Assembly: GCF_023159225.1 (NCBI RefSeq)
Contig: NC_063184.1
Location: 15,241,528-15,305,527 of the forward strand
DNA length: 64,000 nucleotides
Reading direction: 5' to 3'
Source: Perognathus longimembris pacificus
Lineage: Eukaryota > Chordata > Mammalia > Rodentia > Heteromyidae
Of the stretch, positions 11,530 through 33,233 are shown one piece after another (within the stretch, counting starts at the first letter, position 1; every line of letters begins with the position of its first letter). The position numbers and the translations under genes were made by a program. The notes under the pieces are model-generated. The model was not told where the DNA came from. It made no database searches and saw only the letters and a program-made list of their open reading frames with translations.

Positions 11530-11820
11530 TGGCTACAGCACTGAGTTCAAGCCCCAAGACTGCCCTGCCCCCCCCCCCAAGGGATTGTTACCCATGTGCA
11601 GCAGGTAGACCAAGATTTCAGACTGTCCCTTCCCTCTGGGATGGACCACAGACCGCCAGCATGGCATGTGTGATAAACCTTCTTATAAGACAAGGTGGCG
11701 TGAGACAAGTCCTTCTGGGGGTCGTCCCCACTGTGTTCTGTGGTCAAAGACACAGATGGGTTAAAGCTACCTCAGCTGGTTAAGCCACCATCCCCAAACT
11801 CCAGCTTCACCTTGTACTTC
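11530..11820. other. Geo 3' scrap, C-run and possible LTR-derived GC-rich segment
   Basis: TGAGTTCAAGCCCCAAGACTG resembles a Geo 3' end, followed by an 11-nt C-run at 11568-11578. The next 200 bp contains GATAAACCTTCTTATAAGAC and a GC-rich segment that might be an R-U5 region. This is weak. Confidence 0.3.
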
Positions 11821-11824
11821 TCTA

Positions 11825-11825
11825 G

Positions 11826-11858
<33 letters not shown>

Positions 11859-11890
11859 TGAGAGAGAGTGAGAGTGGGTGTGTGTGTTTC
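11825..11890. repeat. (GT)n/(GA)n microsatellite
   Basis: GTGTGTGTG, then (GA)n with interruptions, then GTGTGTGTT. Confidence 0.93.
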
Positions 11891-12244
11891 TGGGTAATGT
11901 AGTTGGGTGCAGTGAAAGCTGGTGTTTTGTGGAGGTGAGAAATGCATCTGCTCACATCTCCAGAGCCCATTTTTGGTAGAGGGACCATTGCTTGGGGCTC
12001 TAGTGACCAAATGGAATAAAACTTGTGCTTTAATTCAATTGGCTATCCTTTCCACCCTGGCATTTCAAAAACCAAAGCCCTCTCCAACACTGGATCTCTC
12101 ATGAAGTGTATTCATTTGTGCCCCAGATTTGCATTGATGTCATTGGGTTCCCACAAAGAGTTTCTAATAAATTAAGGCTAGAAATGAAATAGTCACTGGA
12201 TTTGAGTCAGCACTGCTACTACATCTATTTATTACATCTATTAT

Positions 12245-12757
12245 AACGAACAAAGATTCTTTAACTTCACCAGGAATACAGTTAAAGGGATTGAAGAGCT
12301 CAAGAAAAACTTAGATATGATCCTGGCAGAAAAGGGAGGTGTATGTATTATGACTAGAGGTGAATGCTGTACTTCCATTCCCAACCATGCAGCTCCAGAT
12401 GGGACCAGAACAAAGGTTTTACAAGGCTTGTTAGTTATGGCCAACAAATTCGCCAAAATTCTGGAATTAATGACTTGTTCACTGAATGGTTAGAACAATA
12501 GTTTGGAGAATGGAATGGAATAATAGCCTCAATACTGCTGCCTCTTACTGCTGGAATTGGGGAAACCATCTTAACAGATGTTGTGTCATACCCTGTGTCA
12601 AGGTGCTAATTCTCAGGTTTATCAAAACCACTTCAACAAAGCAGGTCTCTATGTCCTGTCAGTTGCTATTAAATAACCCAAGGTTCACAACCAGGTTCAA
12701 ATAATGCTAGATGAGTTTGAAACAAAGAATTAAAATAGAATAGAAGTAAGGGAGGAT
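12245..12757 (+). pseudogene. Decayed endogenous retrovirus envelope transmembrane (TM) remnant and polypurine tract
   Basis: The + frame through 12269-12493 contains an immunosuppressive-domain-like helix followed by a C-x6-CC motif (Cys codons at 12344-12346, 12365-12367 and 12368-12370), the signature of gamma-type retroviral TM subunits. That frame ends at TAG 12491-12493. The resemblance to the TM ectodomain seems to move to another frame near 12440, and that frame is itself interrupted by a TAG at 12498. The remnant is therefore non-coding. A purine-rich tract at 12735-12756 precedes a TG at 12758, as expected just before a 3' LTR. No gag, pol or surface-unit sequence was recognised upstream. 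Confidence 0.7.
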
Positions 12758-13168
12758 TGTAGGAGATAGTCTGTTCCAAGAGTGCTGCATTCCTTTGGAA
12801 TGCTCCATTTTTACTTGCCCAGTTCCAAGTTCTCTTTCCAGATTCTTGCTTGGCTAGGCCCCATCCTCCTTTTGTCTGTGAAATTTGCCCACCAAAATGT
12901 AAACCCTAGGAGATATGCCTAGACTCTTCCCACCAGACACTTTGTTGAAAAGACCTCCAAAAAACTCTCCAGGTTTTTTGGTTTAAATGTTAAGAGAGAC
13001 TGTGAGTGCTGGGGTTGATCAATCCAGGTAAGGGGGCAGGGCGTGCTGTAACAGGATCAAAGGCAGAGCTGGGCCTACCACACACAGGTGACCATTTTCC
13101 ATCTTTTTGGTATGCTCACATGCCCTTCTGTGTAGAAGTAAACTTTTCTTTGCCAAGTTCCTTCTACA
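12758..13168 (+). mobile_element. Probable 3' LTR of the same retroviral remnant (right end approximate)
   Basis: It starts with TGTAGG immediately after the polypurine tract and contains an AGTAAACTTTTCTTTGCC segment near 13137, resembling the poly(A)/R region of class I ERV LTRs with a mutated AATAAA. Only the left boundary is well placed. Confidence 0.5.
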
Positions 13169-13451
13169 TATATACTTGCATGCATGCATAAATAATTCCA
13201 GCTCTAACATTAGCTATTTCTGAATTACAAAACTGATCTCATAACAAGATTTTACATTTTTAATTGAAAAACTCCCTGGCTAAAATAAATATGTGTGTAA
13301 TATACTATTTGTCACCAAGATTACTACAAAAAGAATTATATTTACCTAGGAAGACATTTTAAAAGTTGTCCCAGAATCACTACCAGAAAGTTGCTCATTC
13401 CCAGTTGTTCATGAAAGTTTCCCATCTTCCAAGGATATATTAATATCAACA

Positions 13452-13482
<31 letters not shown>

Positions 13483-14178
13483 CAATATATTAAAGTATCT
13501 GAATTATTGTAGTTTCAAACCAAGGAGAAATTTTTCCTAATTCAGTTTGAGAAGGCAGTATATTGCTTTTCTAAAATCTGGAAAATACAAGATGAAAAGA
13601 GAATGCCACAGAGAACATTCACCATTAATAAAGCTAAAGATTTATTATTCATGAATATGAATAAATCTTAGAAAATTGAATAGTATTAAGAAATATTTTA
13701 AGAAGTAGTATAAGTAATATGAAAAGAATAGTAATTCCTAAATAATAATTTCCAACAGTTAATTTTGCTTCCACCCAGCTTCCACCAATGCTAAACATTC
13801 CCATTGTTAATCTCTATAATTGCAGTGGAAGTATGTTTACATCTCTTAAAGAAAATAAGTAAATAGAGGAAGGGATGTGAGGGAGAAACAGGTACTTTTA
13901 AACCAGAAATGTCCCTAATTTGTCAGTCTCCTACTATACCACATGGACCCTGACAAATAAAGATCTTAAAGCAATTCTATTCCTTCCCCTTGTTCTGTGT
14001 TCATAAATGCTTTGAAAGACATATATTATATTTATAGTAAAAATACCCAGAAGCAAGGCAAGCAAACAAAACAAACACATATCACACATGACTACAATTC
14101 TCTCTCACAAAGATGTGAATGATATAGTACTTAAAATGAAAAAAAAAAGCATAATTGGATTAAAGACTTTTCTATTCC
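13169..14178. other. AT-rich intergenic DNA, no gene seen
   Basis: Contains a (CT)n(TA)n microsatellite at about 13450-13482. Nothing else recognised. Confidence 0.5.
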
Positions 14179-14400
14179 CAGCCAGACACTGGTGGCTCAT
14201 GTTTGTAATCCAAGCTACTCAGGAGGCTGAGATCTGATGATCATAGTTCAAAGCCAGCCCAGGTAGGAAAGTCCACAAGACTCTTATCTCTATTTAACCA
14301 GTAAAAAGCCAGAAGTAGGAGGTGGTAGAGCACAAGCTTTGAGCAATAAAATTTAAGAGACAGGGCCCAGGCCCTAAGTCCAAGACCTAGTATTATATTT
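14179..14400 (+). mobile_element. 7SL-Geo composite SINE
   Basis: A 7SL/B1-like left half (CAGACACTGGTGGCTCATG, CTACTCAGGAGGCTGAGATC) continues into a diverged Geo half (AAAGCCAGAAGTAGGAGG...AGGCCCTAAGTCC). Confidence 0.85.
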
Positions 14401-14790
14401 TTTAAAAGATAATTATTTCATTAAGTATTCCTATCCAGAAATAGCCATCTTCCTTACTCCAAGAACTCCTCATTGCTGCTGAACTGTTGAACAAAAACTA
14501 AATGTTGAAAGGTAAGATTTGATTCTTTACTCTAAAACTAGCTCAGATTGAGCCAGTTTGTCGTTCAAAGGAATCTCAACTTGGATTAGTGTTGGCCAAT
14601 GTTAAAGCCATGTTATTATAAATACAAAATTTGGTCAATACTTTATGGATTGTTACTATTACAGGAAGAAATATCACAACAAAGAGTTCAAATTTTCAAA
14701 CCAATAAAAACTGAGGCTCACTTAAAACTAAGAATATTTTGGGTCAAACTGTTACAGGTCAAAAGATTTCCATAATAAGACTCATTTGGA

Positions 14791-14992
14791 GGGGCTGGGG
14801 ATATGGCCTAGTGGCAAGAGCGCTTGCCTCGTATACATGAGGCCCTGGGTTCAATTCCCCAGCACCACATATACAGAAAATGGCCAGAAGTGGCGCTGTG
14901 ACTCAAGTGGCAGAGTGCTAGCCTTGAGCAAAAAGAAGCCAGGGACAGTGCTCAGTCCCTGAGTCCAAGGCCCAGGACTGGCCAAAAAAAAA
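14791..14992 (+). mobile_element. IDL-Geo composite SINE with 14-bp target-site duplication
   Basis: Nearly intact ID-like and Geo halves. AAGACTCATTTGGA flanks at 14777-14790 and 14993-15006. Confidence 0.95.
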
Positions 14993-15006
14993 AAGACTCA
15001 TTTGGA

Positions 15007-17259
15007 ATACAGACATAATATTTGATGTATATATGTGAAAGTGGAGCAAAATAATTTAGGATTGGTAGGCAAGGATAAATGGGGGAAATGATGGAAATGG
15101 TGACATTGACTAAGATACATTGTACTGAATTGAGGCAACTACTACGAGATAGGTTAAAAACATGAGATAGATTAAAAATTAACCAAACCAGTGAAAAGGT
15201 AATTCTCAAAGTATTCCTTCATTGGATTAAAAAAATAGCAATCAAATTTTCACTGTCATTTAACATTAATTAATTTTTCTTCTATTGACTTGAGGTTCAT
15301 TCAACTCTAAAAGTTGCATTGGCTCTAAAAGAAATTGTTTAACATTTTAGAAATTACACCTAAGTTTATGAATTAGGATTTAATTTTTTTAGCAGTTATT
15401 GAATTCACCAAGTGACTTAAAACTGTGACTTCAGAGGAAAGCATTTAAACATACAAGAATCTTTCATGCTTGTATTTGTAAGGAACATATAAAGGAAGTT
15501 TTGGTTTTGCCCTTCTTTAAAAAAAAAGATACAATTAATATGTGCTAATGTAGATTCTTAACAAAAGTTGGTTTACCATTTGAGGAAGATAATTACAATA
15601 AATTCGGTTGCAAAAATCACTTCTTAGGAAGCAGGCTACTACTGCCACCTGGGGGAAATTATTTCTCCTATTCCTTCAGGAAAGCCACTGTGCTTGTCAG
15701 ATGAATGTATCCAGTTCAGGTTTTCCTTGCTGGATATTCACACAGGAAAAGGACTCTGTAGTGTTGTGCACATAAAACCATACAATGACCCACATATCTC
15801 TAAGTTCCCTTCACAGAAATCCATAGTTCATAGACTCTGAGAGATACAACAGATAGAATAAGCTTTCTGTATCTTAACCCACTACAAGAAAATAGTTGGG
15901 AAAGTACAAGTTATAAAAAAATCAACTTAGAATTTTGATTACAGATTAAAACCCAAATTTTAAGAAAAAACTAGTTGATAATTGATAGTTAAGTATATTC
16001 TTTTCCTATAATATGTTGTCATCAGTTGATATGAAAACAGTGTGTGCTCAAATAATCCTTTTCTATACCATAGTATCATCAGTTGATATGAAACTCATGT
16101 GCTTAGATAAACATGCTTGTGATTTCATCAATAAGAATAAGACTGTACATATCAATTACATAAAAGTAGCCTAAGAAGTAGTCTTGGAGAAATTTGAATT
16201 ATTTATAAACTTAATACTGTACGTGTCACGATCTGTTTATTGAACATAATATTATGCAGTCTTCTATTGAATCATTTCATGAAGTAATGATGATGGACTT
16301 TACAACTTAAAATGGAAAAATTAAAAATATTTTATATGATGTTTAATATTTGCAGATTTTGCTTTCCTTTCTAATGTAGGGAAATTGTCATTTATCAGAA
16401 ACACAGTAAATCAAACAATTTAATCCTTGAATGAGCAACTTCAGGAAGTATCTATTAAAATTACAAGTCTGTCAGGTGACATAAGCCAGCGCTGACTAGA
16501 AGACAACTAATCTCTTATAAAGAGGATGTCGGGTAATAGATTAACTAAATAAAATAGTGCAGTATCAGTCCCTGACTGGTACAATATTACTGTTAGGGGG
16601 TTAAAGTTCATATCAAAGCACAACTGTACCAGTTCTTGGGAGTCTGTGAAGAAAACACTTCCAAGACTGAAAACACTTCCAAGGTAAGTGATCCACAGCA
16701 AATGGATTATAAGGTTCTGCTTTTTAAAAATGCCACCACACACTTGATTCCGGAGTAAAAATAAAAACAAAATCAACTGCTACACTGTGCAGTAGGCACA
16801 GATAAATAAGATGGTATTGACTTGAAAAACATTCAGAACAAGTGATTTTTATATGGAATGGAGGGTGGGCTGAGGCTCTTTCAGATGTTTATGTCAGAGA
16901 ATGTTGGGGTGAAGAGAATTAGAAGACAGAAAAGGCTTAAGATATTTAAAACTGTCTATTAGTTACAAGTCATTAGCAAAAAATAATAAATCTGCTATAC
17001 TTAAATGTCTATTTCTGAATAAGCAGCTTGAGCACCTTTGTCAATGAGCCAATGAAAATCATTCATGACCTTAAGTGCTAGAAGAGCTTATGCTCTCTAC
17101 AACGGACTGAGTGCCCTTGACAGAGCCTGAAAATCAAGTAGATTCACCCAGTAGTCTCCTCTCATTTCACTGTGTAAACTTGCACAGGACTTTGCTTTCT
17201 TTATTAAAAAGTCAACACTTTACAAGGATGGACCATGAGATGATTTATCCATTTTTCAT
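15007..17259. other. AT-rich intergenic DNA, no gene seen
   Basis: Short open frames only. The sentence-like motif ATCAGTTGATATGAAA occurs twice near 16021 and 16078, a small local repeat. Confidence 0.5.
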
Positions 17260-17261
17260 GT

Positions 17262-17365
17262 TCTGGTTTGGAGGATTCAACTCAGGGCCTGGAAGCTGCT
17301 CCTGAGCTTTTGTTGTTGTTGTTCAATGCTAGCACTCTACCACTTGAGCTGCAATTCCACTTCTG

Positions 17366-17433
<68 letters not shown>

Positions 17434-17552
17434 AATGGGAGATACGAGTATATTGTGAACTTTCATGCCAGGCTGGCTTCAAATTGCAATCCTCGATTTC
17501 AGCTTCCTAAGTAGCTAGGATTATAGGCATGAGCCACTGGTGCCGAGTGAGT
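17262..17552 (-). mobile_element. 7SL-Geo composite SINE split by a (TG)32 microsatellite
   Basis: Antisense Geo half (AACTCAGGGCCTGGAAGC...CACTTCTGGGG) and antisense 7SL half (GCCAGGCTGGCTTCAAATTG...GGCATGAGCCACTGG). An uninterrupted TG run occupies 17368-17431 at their junction. Confidence 0.85.
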
Positions 17553-17895
17553 TATCAATTATTTGATAACAAAAATTATAAGTAGTTCTCACATTCATCA
17601 GAATGTTGCTTGGTTATACAAAAGGCATTAACTAAAGTGACACTGGAGTCATCTTTGACATTATTGGTGTTTCACAAAAGAGAAGCTTTCAGAAAGTAAG
17701 GAAAGATGACTATAGGTGACACTTGTGCATTCAGAGAATGGACAGGCAGGAAGTGATGGTCATTGTTTTAAAAACTGAAATAATGAGTGTATCTTCCATG
17801 ACTGGTTTCTAATTCAAGAGTGAGTCATTTTCTAATGACTTTCTGGCTTTGCTTCTGAGCCATATTATGCCAGATTATCTATTTAGTGTGGTATT
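17553..17895. other. Unique-looking intergenic DNA
   Basis: No gene or repeat recognised. Confidence 0.5.
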
Positions 17896-18695
17896 ATTTA
17901 CTTTCTTTTTTTCTGAATAATTAGTTATTGTCAAAGTGATGTATAGAGGAGTTACAGTTTCATATGTAAGGTACTGGGTACATTTTGTGTATAACTTGTT
18001 ACCTCCTCCCTCATTTACCCCTCCCCTTCCTCCTTCCCTAGTTCTAATACAAGTATATAGAGTATCTAGGGTGCTCAGATGAGATACAGTGATAGTGTGG
18101 GCACAACCACAGGAAGGGGATACAAGAGGAACAACAAAAAAAAGTTACAGTTTCACATGGCATATTGAAAATAATTACAACAGTGATATAACTCTTGTTT
18201 CCATAATATGGAGTTCATTTCACTTAGCATCATCTTATGTGTTCATAAGGACATAGCTATTGGGCTCTTGTGATCTTCTGCTGTGACTAGCATAAACCTG
18301 TACTAATTATTCCCTGTGAGGGAAACCATAGAGTCTATGTTTCATTGAGTCTGGCTCAGTTCACTTAATATGATTTTTTCCAAGTTTATTTCCTTACAAT
18401 TGGGGCAATGTCATTCTTTCTGATGAAAGTGTAGAATTCCATTGTGTATATGTAGCACATTTTCTTGATCTATTCATCTACTGAGGGGCATCTGGAGTGG
18501 TTCCATATCTTAGAGATGGTAAATTGTGCTGCAATTAACATACTGGTGGCTTTAGTGTGGTCTCACTTATAATCCTTTGGGTAAATGCCCAAAAGCAAGG
18601 TTGCTGGGTCATAGGGAAGCTCTATGTTTAGTCTTTTGAGGAACCTCCACACTGCTTTCCAGAGGGGTATCTTCACTTTTGTGGAACCCTCCTCC
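17896..18695 (-). mobile_element. 5'-truncated L1, lineage A 3'UTR and end of ORF2
   Basis: The reverse complement matches the order of the L1 at 54929-55628, including GTTACAGTTTCATATGTAAG, a C/T-rich tract, and ORF2 C-terminal DNA (CCATTGTGTATATG...GAGGGGCATCTGG...GGAACCTCCACACTG). It is more diverged than that copy. Confidence 0.85.
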
Positions 18696-29173
<10,478 letters not shown>

Positions 29174-29342
29174 ATATAAGTGAAAGGAGAAAGAGTATTG
29201 GTTATTGCAGTCAGAGCCTGGTTTTTCAAACTTGCCTTTTGTCAGTGTGGATGTAGACCATGGGAATTCTGTATGAGACCAGTGATTGCGTACATTTGTA
29301 TCACCATTTTGGAAAACTGTAAGTTAAAAAGTACTGACGATT

Positions 29343-29440
29343 TGGGCTGGAAGAATGACTCAAATGACAGGGTGCCTGCATAGCAAGCATGCAGCCCTGA
29401 GTTCAAGTTCAAAACCAAGTATGCCCGCCCCCCCCCCATA
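29343..29440 (+). mobile_element. ID-like SINE without Geo half
   Basis: GGGCTGGAAGAATGACTCAA through GAGTTCAAGTTC is a tRNA-derived unit ending in a C-run instead of a clear A tail. Confidence 0.65.
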
Positions 29441-30251
29441 TCATTAAGGATTCAGTTTGGTTCTATCTTATGATATAGCAATTATATATTGTATATATCC
29501 AACAGTAAGTTGTGCATTTGTGCTCTAAAAGGCATAAAGCCGTGAAGAGATAAGAATGTTCATAGCAGTAATAGTCACAATAGCTACAAGGTAGAAACTA
29601 TCCAGTGTTCATTAATGGTAGAATGGATATCTGATTTGTAGTTTCACAATGAGTTGTTATAGTTATGAGAATGAGCCAACTCAACTACCTATACCAATAT
29701 TAATCAATTGCCCAAATATTACGTTGAAATAAAGAAGCCAGGTTTGATGATTCTCTTTGTATAAAGTTGAGTCAGCCAACAGGAATGTAATTTAAGCTAC
29801 TGTGATGGGATAGTGAACAAAAGGATGGACATGAAGAAGCTTCTGGGACTGTGGTAATGCCGTTTCCTGATCTAGGAGTAGGCTTCCTAGGATGTGTTCA
29901 CCTGTGAAAATGAATCTACTAGTACTTGTGATTTATGAGCTACCAAGCATTTTCATTTTTTAAATAAGTTGTAAACAAACTATCCATCTGAAAAAGTTGG
30001 TTGGCTACTGCTATGAAAGGAAATTTGCTTAACCTTGTCAGAGTGTTCCCTCATTTAGAATACATACTTAGGAGTTAATGCAATTATTAAATAACCTGGC
30101 TCGAGGTCTGTGGTTTCCATTTAGGCTTGGAAACATTAAAGGGAAAATGCAGGGCAAATCCTGAGCAAGTACAATGTAATGGTTGTAATCAAAGATTCTG
30201 AATAGAATCTTAACTAAAGAGAAAGTTCTAAGTAGACCCTCAATTACAGGT
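29441..30251. other. GIMD1-AIMP1 intergenic DNA
   Basis: Nothing recognised apart from the AATAAA at 29728. Confidence 0.5.
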
Positions 30252-30269
30252 GGGACACTTTATTATTAT

Positions 30270-30312
30270 GAAGCAAACACTCACTCTTGCTACTAGGCCA
30301 TATTCCCAGCCC
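30270..30312 (-). mobile_element. 43-bp 5'-end-only IDL SINE fragment with 18-bp target-site duplication
   Basis: The insert contains CTACTAGGCCATATTCCCAG, the antisense of the IDL 5' end, and nothing of the ID 3' part, the Geo half or the A tail. GGGACACTTTATTATTAT is perfect at 30252-30269 and 30313-30330. Confidence 0.9.
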
Positions 30313-30330
30313 GGGACACTTTATTATTAT

Positions 30331-30867
30331 AGCAATCTTTGGGATATTTTTAATAGAGCAGTGGGAAAATGTCAAAGGAAAATAATTGTAAATGAATGTA
30401 AGAGGCAAATCTACCACCAATTATCACCTTCATGTTTAATATTTCTATATGCATTTTCACAGATAGGCATTAATTTCCAAATAGCATGTTTTCATAATTT
30501 GTAAACAAATTTTGGTGTGTAATATTGTAATTTCCATTAGAAACTAGATTAACTGGCATTTTCCCAGAATGCTCAAAAACACTAATTTTATTGAACTCAT
30601 GCTCTGATGGCATGTATTAAATCATTCATCTTTTCATACATAGATGGTAGGTAGATAGCTAGATATGATGGAAATGTAAGCTAGTATATTTGACATGATT
30701 TTTGTGTAGCTGGGACCAGAGTCTTATCAGTGCATACCATCCTAGGGAAATTAGGCATTACCAATAAGACCTCCCAACTCTGACAATTCCTGGGTTTATT
30801 CTATTTACATACTGTATTTAGTGATTTGACTTAAAAAAAAAACCTGTCTTTAGCCATTTAACCTATA
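30331..30867. other. Intergenic DNA, nothing recognised
   Basis: AT-rich, no gene. Confidence 0.5.
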
Positions 30868-30883
30868 CCCTAAACCATTTTTT

Positions 30884-31076
30884 TTTGGCCAGTCCTGGGC
30901 CTTGGACTCAGGGCCTGAGCACTGTCCCTGGCTTCTTCCCGCTCAAGGCTAGCACTCTGCCACTTGAGCCACAGCGCCGCTTCTGGCCGTTTTCTGTATA
31001 TGTGGTGCTGGGGAATCGAACATAGGGCCTCGTGTATCCGAGGCAGGCACTCTGCCACTAGGCTATATCCCCTGCC
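30884..31076 (-). mobile_element. Young-looking IDL-Geo SINE with 16-bp target-site duplication
   Basis: CCCTAAACCATTTTTT occurs at 30868-30883 and 31077-31092. It carries the sub-variant bases CTTCCCGCTCAAGG and GTGTATCCGAGGCAGGCAC, also seen at 48578-48813. Confidence 0.94.
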
Positions 31077-31149
31077 CCCTAAACCATTTTTTTAAGTAAA
31101 GATTATCTAACTTGAGTTTTCCTATAAACATTTTTTTCCATTTTTAATT

Positions 31150-31262
31150 TTTATCAGTATTATTTTTTAATTACTTTATTGGTATTGTAAAGGTGATATA
31201 CAGAGGGGCAACAATTACATGATTGAGGTAATGAATATATTTCCTTTTGTACAGTAAAGACA
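31150..31262 (-). mobile_element. L1 3' end fragment, lineage A
   Basis: TTTATTGGTATTGTAAAGGTG, then ATACAGAGGGGCAACAATTAC, corresponds to the start of the antisense L1 at 17896. Confidence 0.65.
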
Positions 31263-32490
31263 TTTCATTTTAAGTACAAAATTTCCAAGTAGTAGTTATT
31301 CCTGATTCTCATGCAAAACTTTTCTTAATCTCTTCAAAAGTACGTTTTTTTAAAGGAATGTAATCTTAAAAGAAAGATGTTATCTTTCCATATGAAAATG
31401 GGGTATAGGTTAAACAAAAATCATTTTTGCTTAACTTACTGTATTTTACTTTGCTAATCTTTTTCAAAGGGAAGTTTATTTCTCATGCTGATTCTGAATG
31501 ACTGCATTATTCTTTCCGAAGTCCCCAAGTGTGAAAATTTAAATGGGTTTAAATGAACAACACTCAGCCAAATATGTAATCTTGGAATGAACACAATGGG
31601 ATACATGCACTGAGAGCCTTTCTCCATGAGATGTATGATGCTCAAATGAGGCAATTTATAAAACCCAATGTAGAATTCTGCTAAGAGTAGTCTTGACATA
31701 AAGGCTCATCATGTAAATGCCACAGAGGAAATAAACAGATATTAATAACTGCTGTTGGGGAAATTATGTAGGCATTATGCAGCAATAGGAAAGGTAAGAA
31801 AAGTAGTTAGCCATTCATTAAAAAAAGGATTATTCTTTCTCCTTGCAATTACTGAGCCCCAAGCTTGTTTCTGTTTCTGTTGCTAAGGACAAGGTTTCCA
31901 GATAGGAAATAATATTGATGCAGACAGAAAATAACATTAACACATATTTTTTACTTAGAAATCCAGGGAATTGGGAATAGAGTGAATTAGGAAGGGGGTG
32001 AAAGTTAGGACTAAAAGAAAAATAAACTAGGGACTACATGAGGATGAAAACAATACAGTGTACAGTAATTAATTTACACTCTGAAGTGCCAGATGGCTCA
32101 TTTTATTCTTCTGGGTCTTTCCTCCAAATATTTTATTTGGAGTTATACTCCTATGAGTTAACTCAGCCAAAAGTTATTCAAAACTCTTAACTATAAAAAG
32201 TGCAATAAACAAGCATATTTAGGTCATTCTTTCCTATTCCCACAAGTTGGTACCTAAAAAATTCATTTTAGATGGAGAAACTGACCATCACCAACTACTC
32301 CAACTTTATTATTGCAAAATTTTAGGGTTATTAAGCAGTATTAACACAATTGGATATAACCAAAAAGTTACTCCTGGTATAAGTTATCTATCTCCTACCT
32401 GTTTTAGGATGGACTGTCACTACAGGAAAATGCCTTCGACAACAGTGTACTGTATACTCATAGTGCATGGCTCGTTAAAAAGGCAGCCAA
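31263..32490. other. Intergenic DNA downstream of AIMP1
   Basis: No gene or repeat recognised. Confidence 0.5.
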
Positions 32491-32491
32491 C

Positions 32492-32722
32492 AGCAGGTCT
32501 AGGACCAGTGGCTCACACCTATCATCCTAGGTGCTCAGAAGACTGAGAGCACCACAGGTCAACACAAGCCTAGGCAAAAAAAGTCTAAGAGACTCTTATC
32601 TCCAATTAACAAAAGACTAAAGTGGAGGTATGACTCAACTGACAGAATGCTAGTCTGGGGCCAAAAAGACCAAGGCAGCAGAAAGCCCTCAATTCAAGCC
32701 CCAGCACAGACATGAAGAAACA
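32492..32722 (+). mobile_element. Old 7SL-Geo composite SINE
   Basis: GGACCAGTGGCTCACACC (7SL half), then a worn Geo half ending CAATTCAAGCCCCAGC. Confidence 0.75.
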
Positions 32723-33017
32723 AGAAAAACCCGCTGACATTTTGTGTATGATGTGTCCATGAATAATAAACTGTATATTAGTCTAGTATAAATTACCTTA
32801 ATGTGGAAAGAAAAAATTAACTTAGTAACTAATAAATATCTCCACTGAAAAATAATCATAAAATACATAATTTTCCCTTTCCATAATAAATAATCAAATC
32901 CATAGGTAATAAATTAACTGAAAACAACAATATACAAGGTAAAAGACTAGGTAAGACTGAAAGGGAACACAAAAACGAGCCAGTCATAATTCATGTATCA
33001 GTGACAAATACATTCCT

Positions 33018-33023
33018 TTTATT
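33018..33023 (-). terminator. AIMP1 polyadenylation signal AATAAA
   Basis: TTTATT on the + strand reads AATAAA on the minus strand, about 45 nt beyond the AIMP1 stop. This predicts a very short 3'UTR ending near 33000. It is the nearest canonical hexamer, but its use is inferred. Confidence 0.55.
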
Positions 33024-33066
33024 GTCTTTCAAGTTTTCTCCAATGTATTTCAGTAATACATTTGTT

Positions 33067-33233
33067 TTATTTGATTCCGCTGTTAGACATGGTTTGAGCC
33101 CTACATACACCCTTCCCTTTCACCTCAAAGGGGGCCCCCTTGTAGGTGGCCACACACTCATTATTAGTGTGCAGATCAGGCTGGATTTGCTCCCAAATCT
33201 TCTTTTTAGGGTTCAGCTCCTTGTCAGGCTCTC
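33067..33233 (-). CDS. AIMP1: AIMP1 last coding exon (residues 257-311 and stop)
   Basis: The exon is 167 nt, with acceptor CCCCAACAG and a TAA stop at 33069-33067. It encodes the EMAP-II C-terminal module from [11 protein letters not shown] to S-N-S-G-I-K. It is separated from the previous exon by a 7.2-kb repeat-rich intron. Confidence 0.96.
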
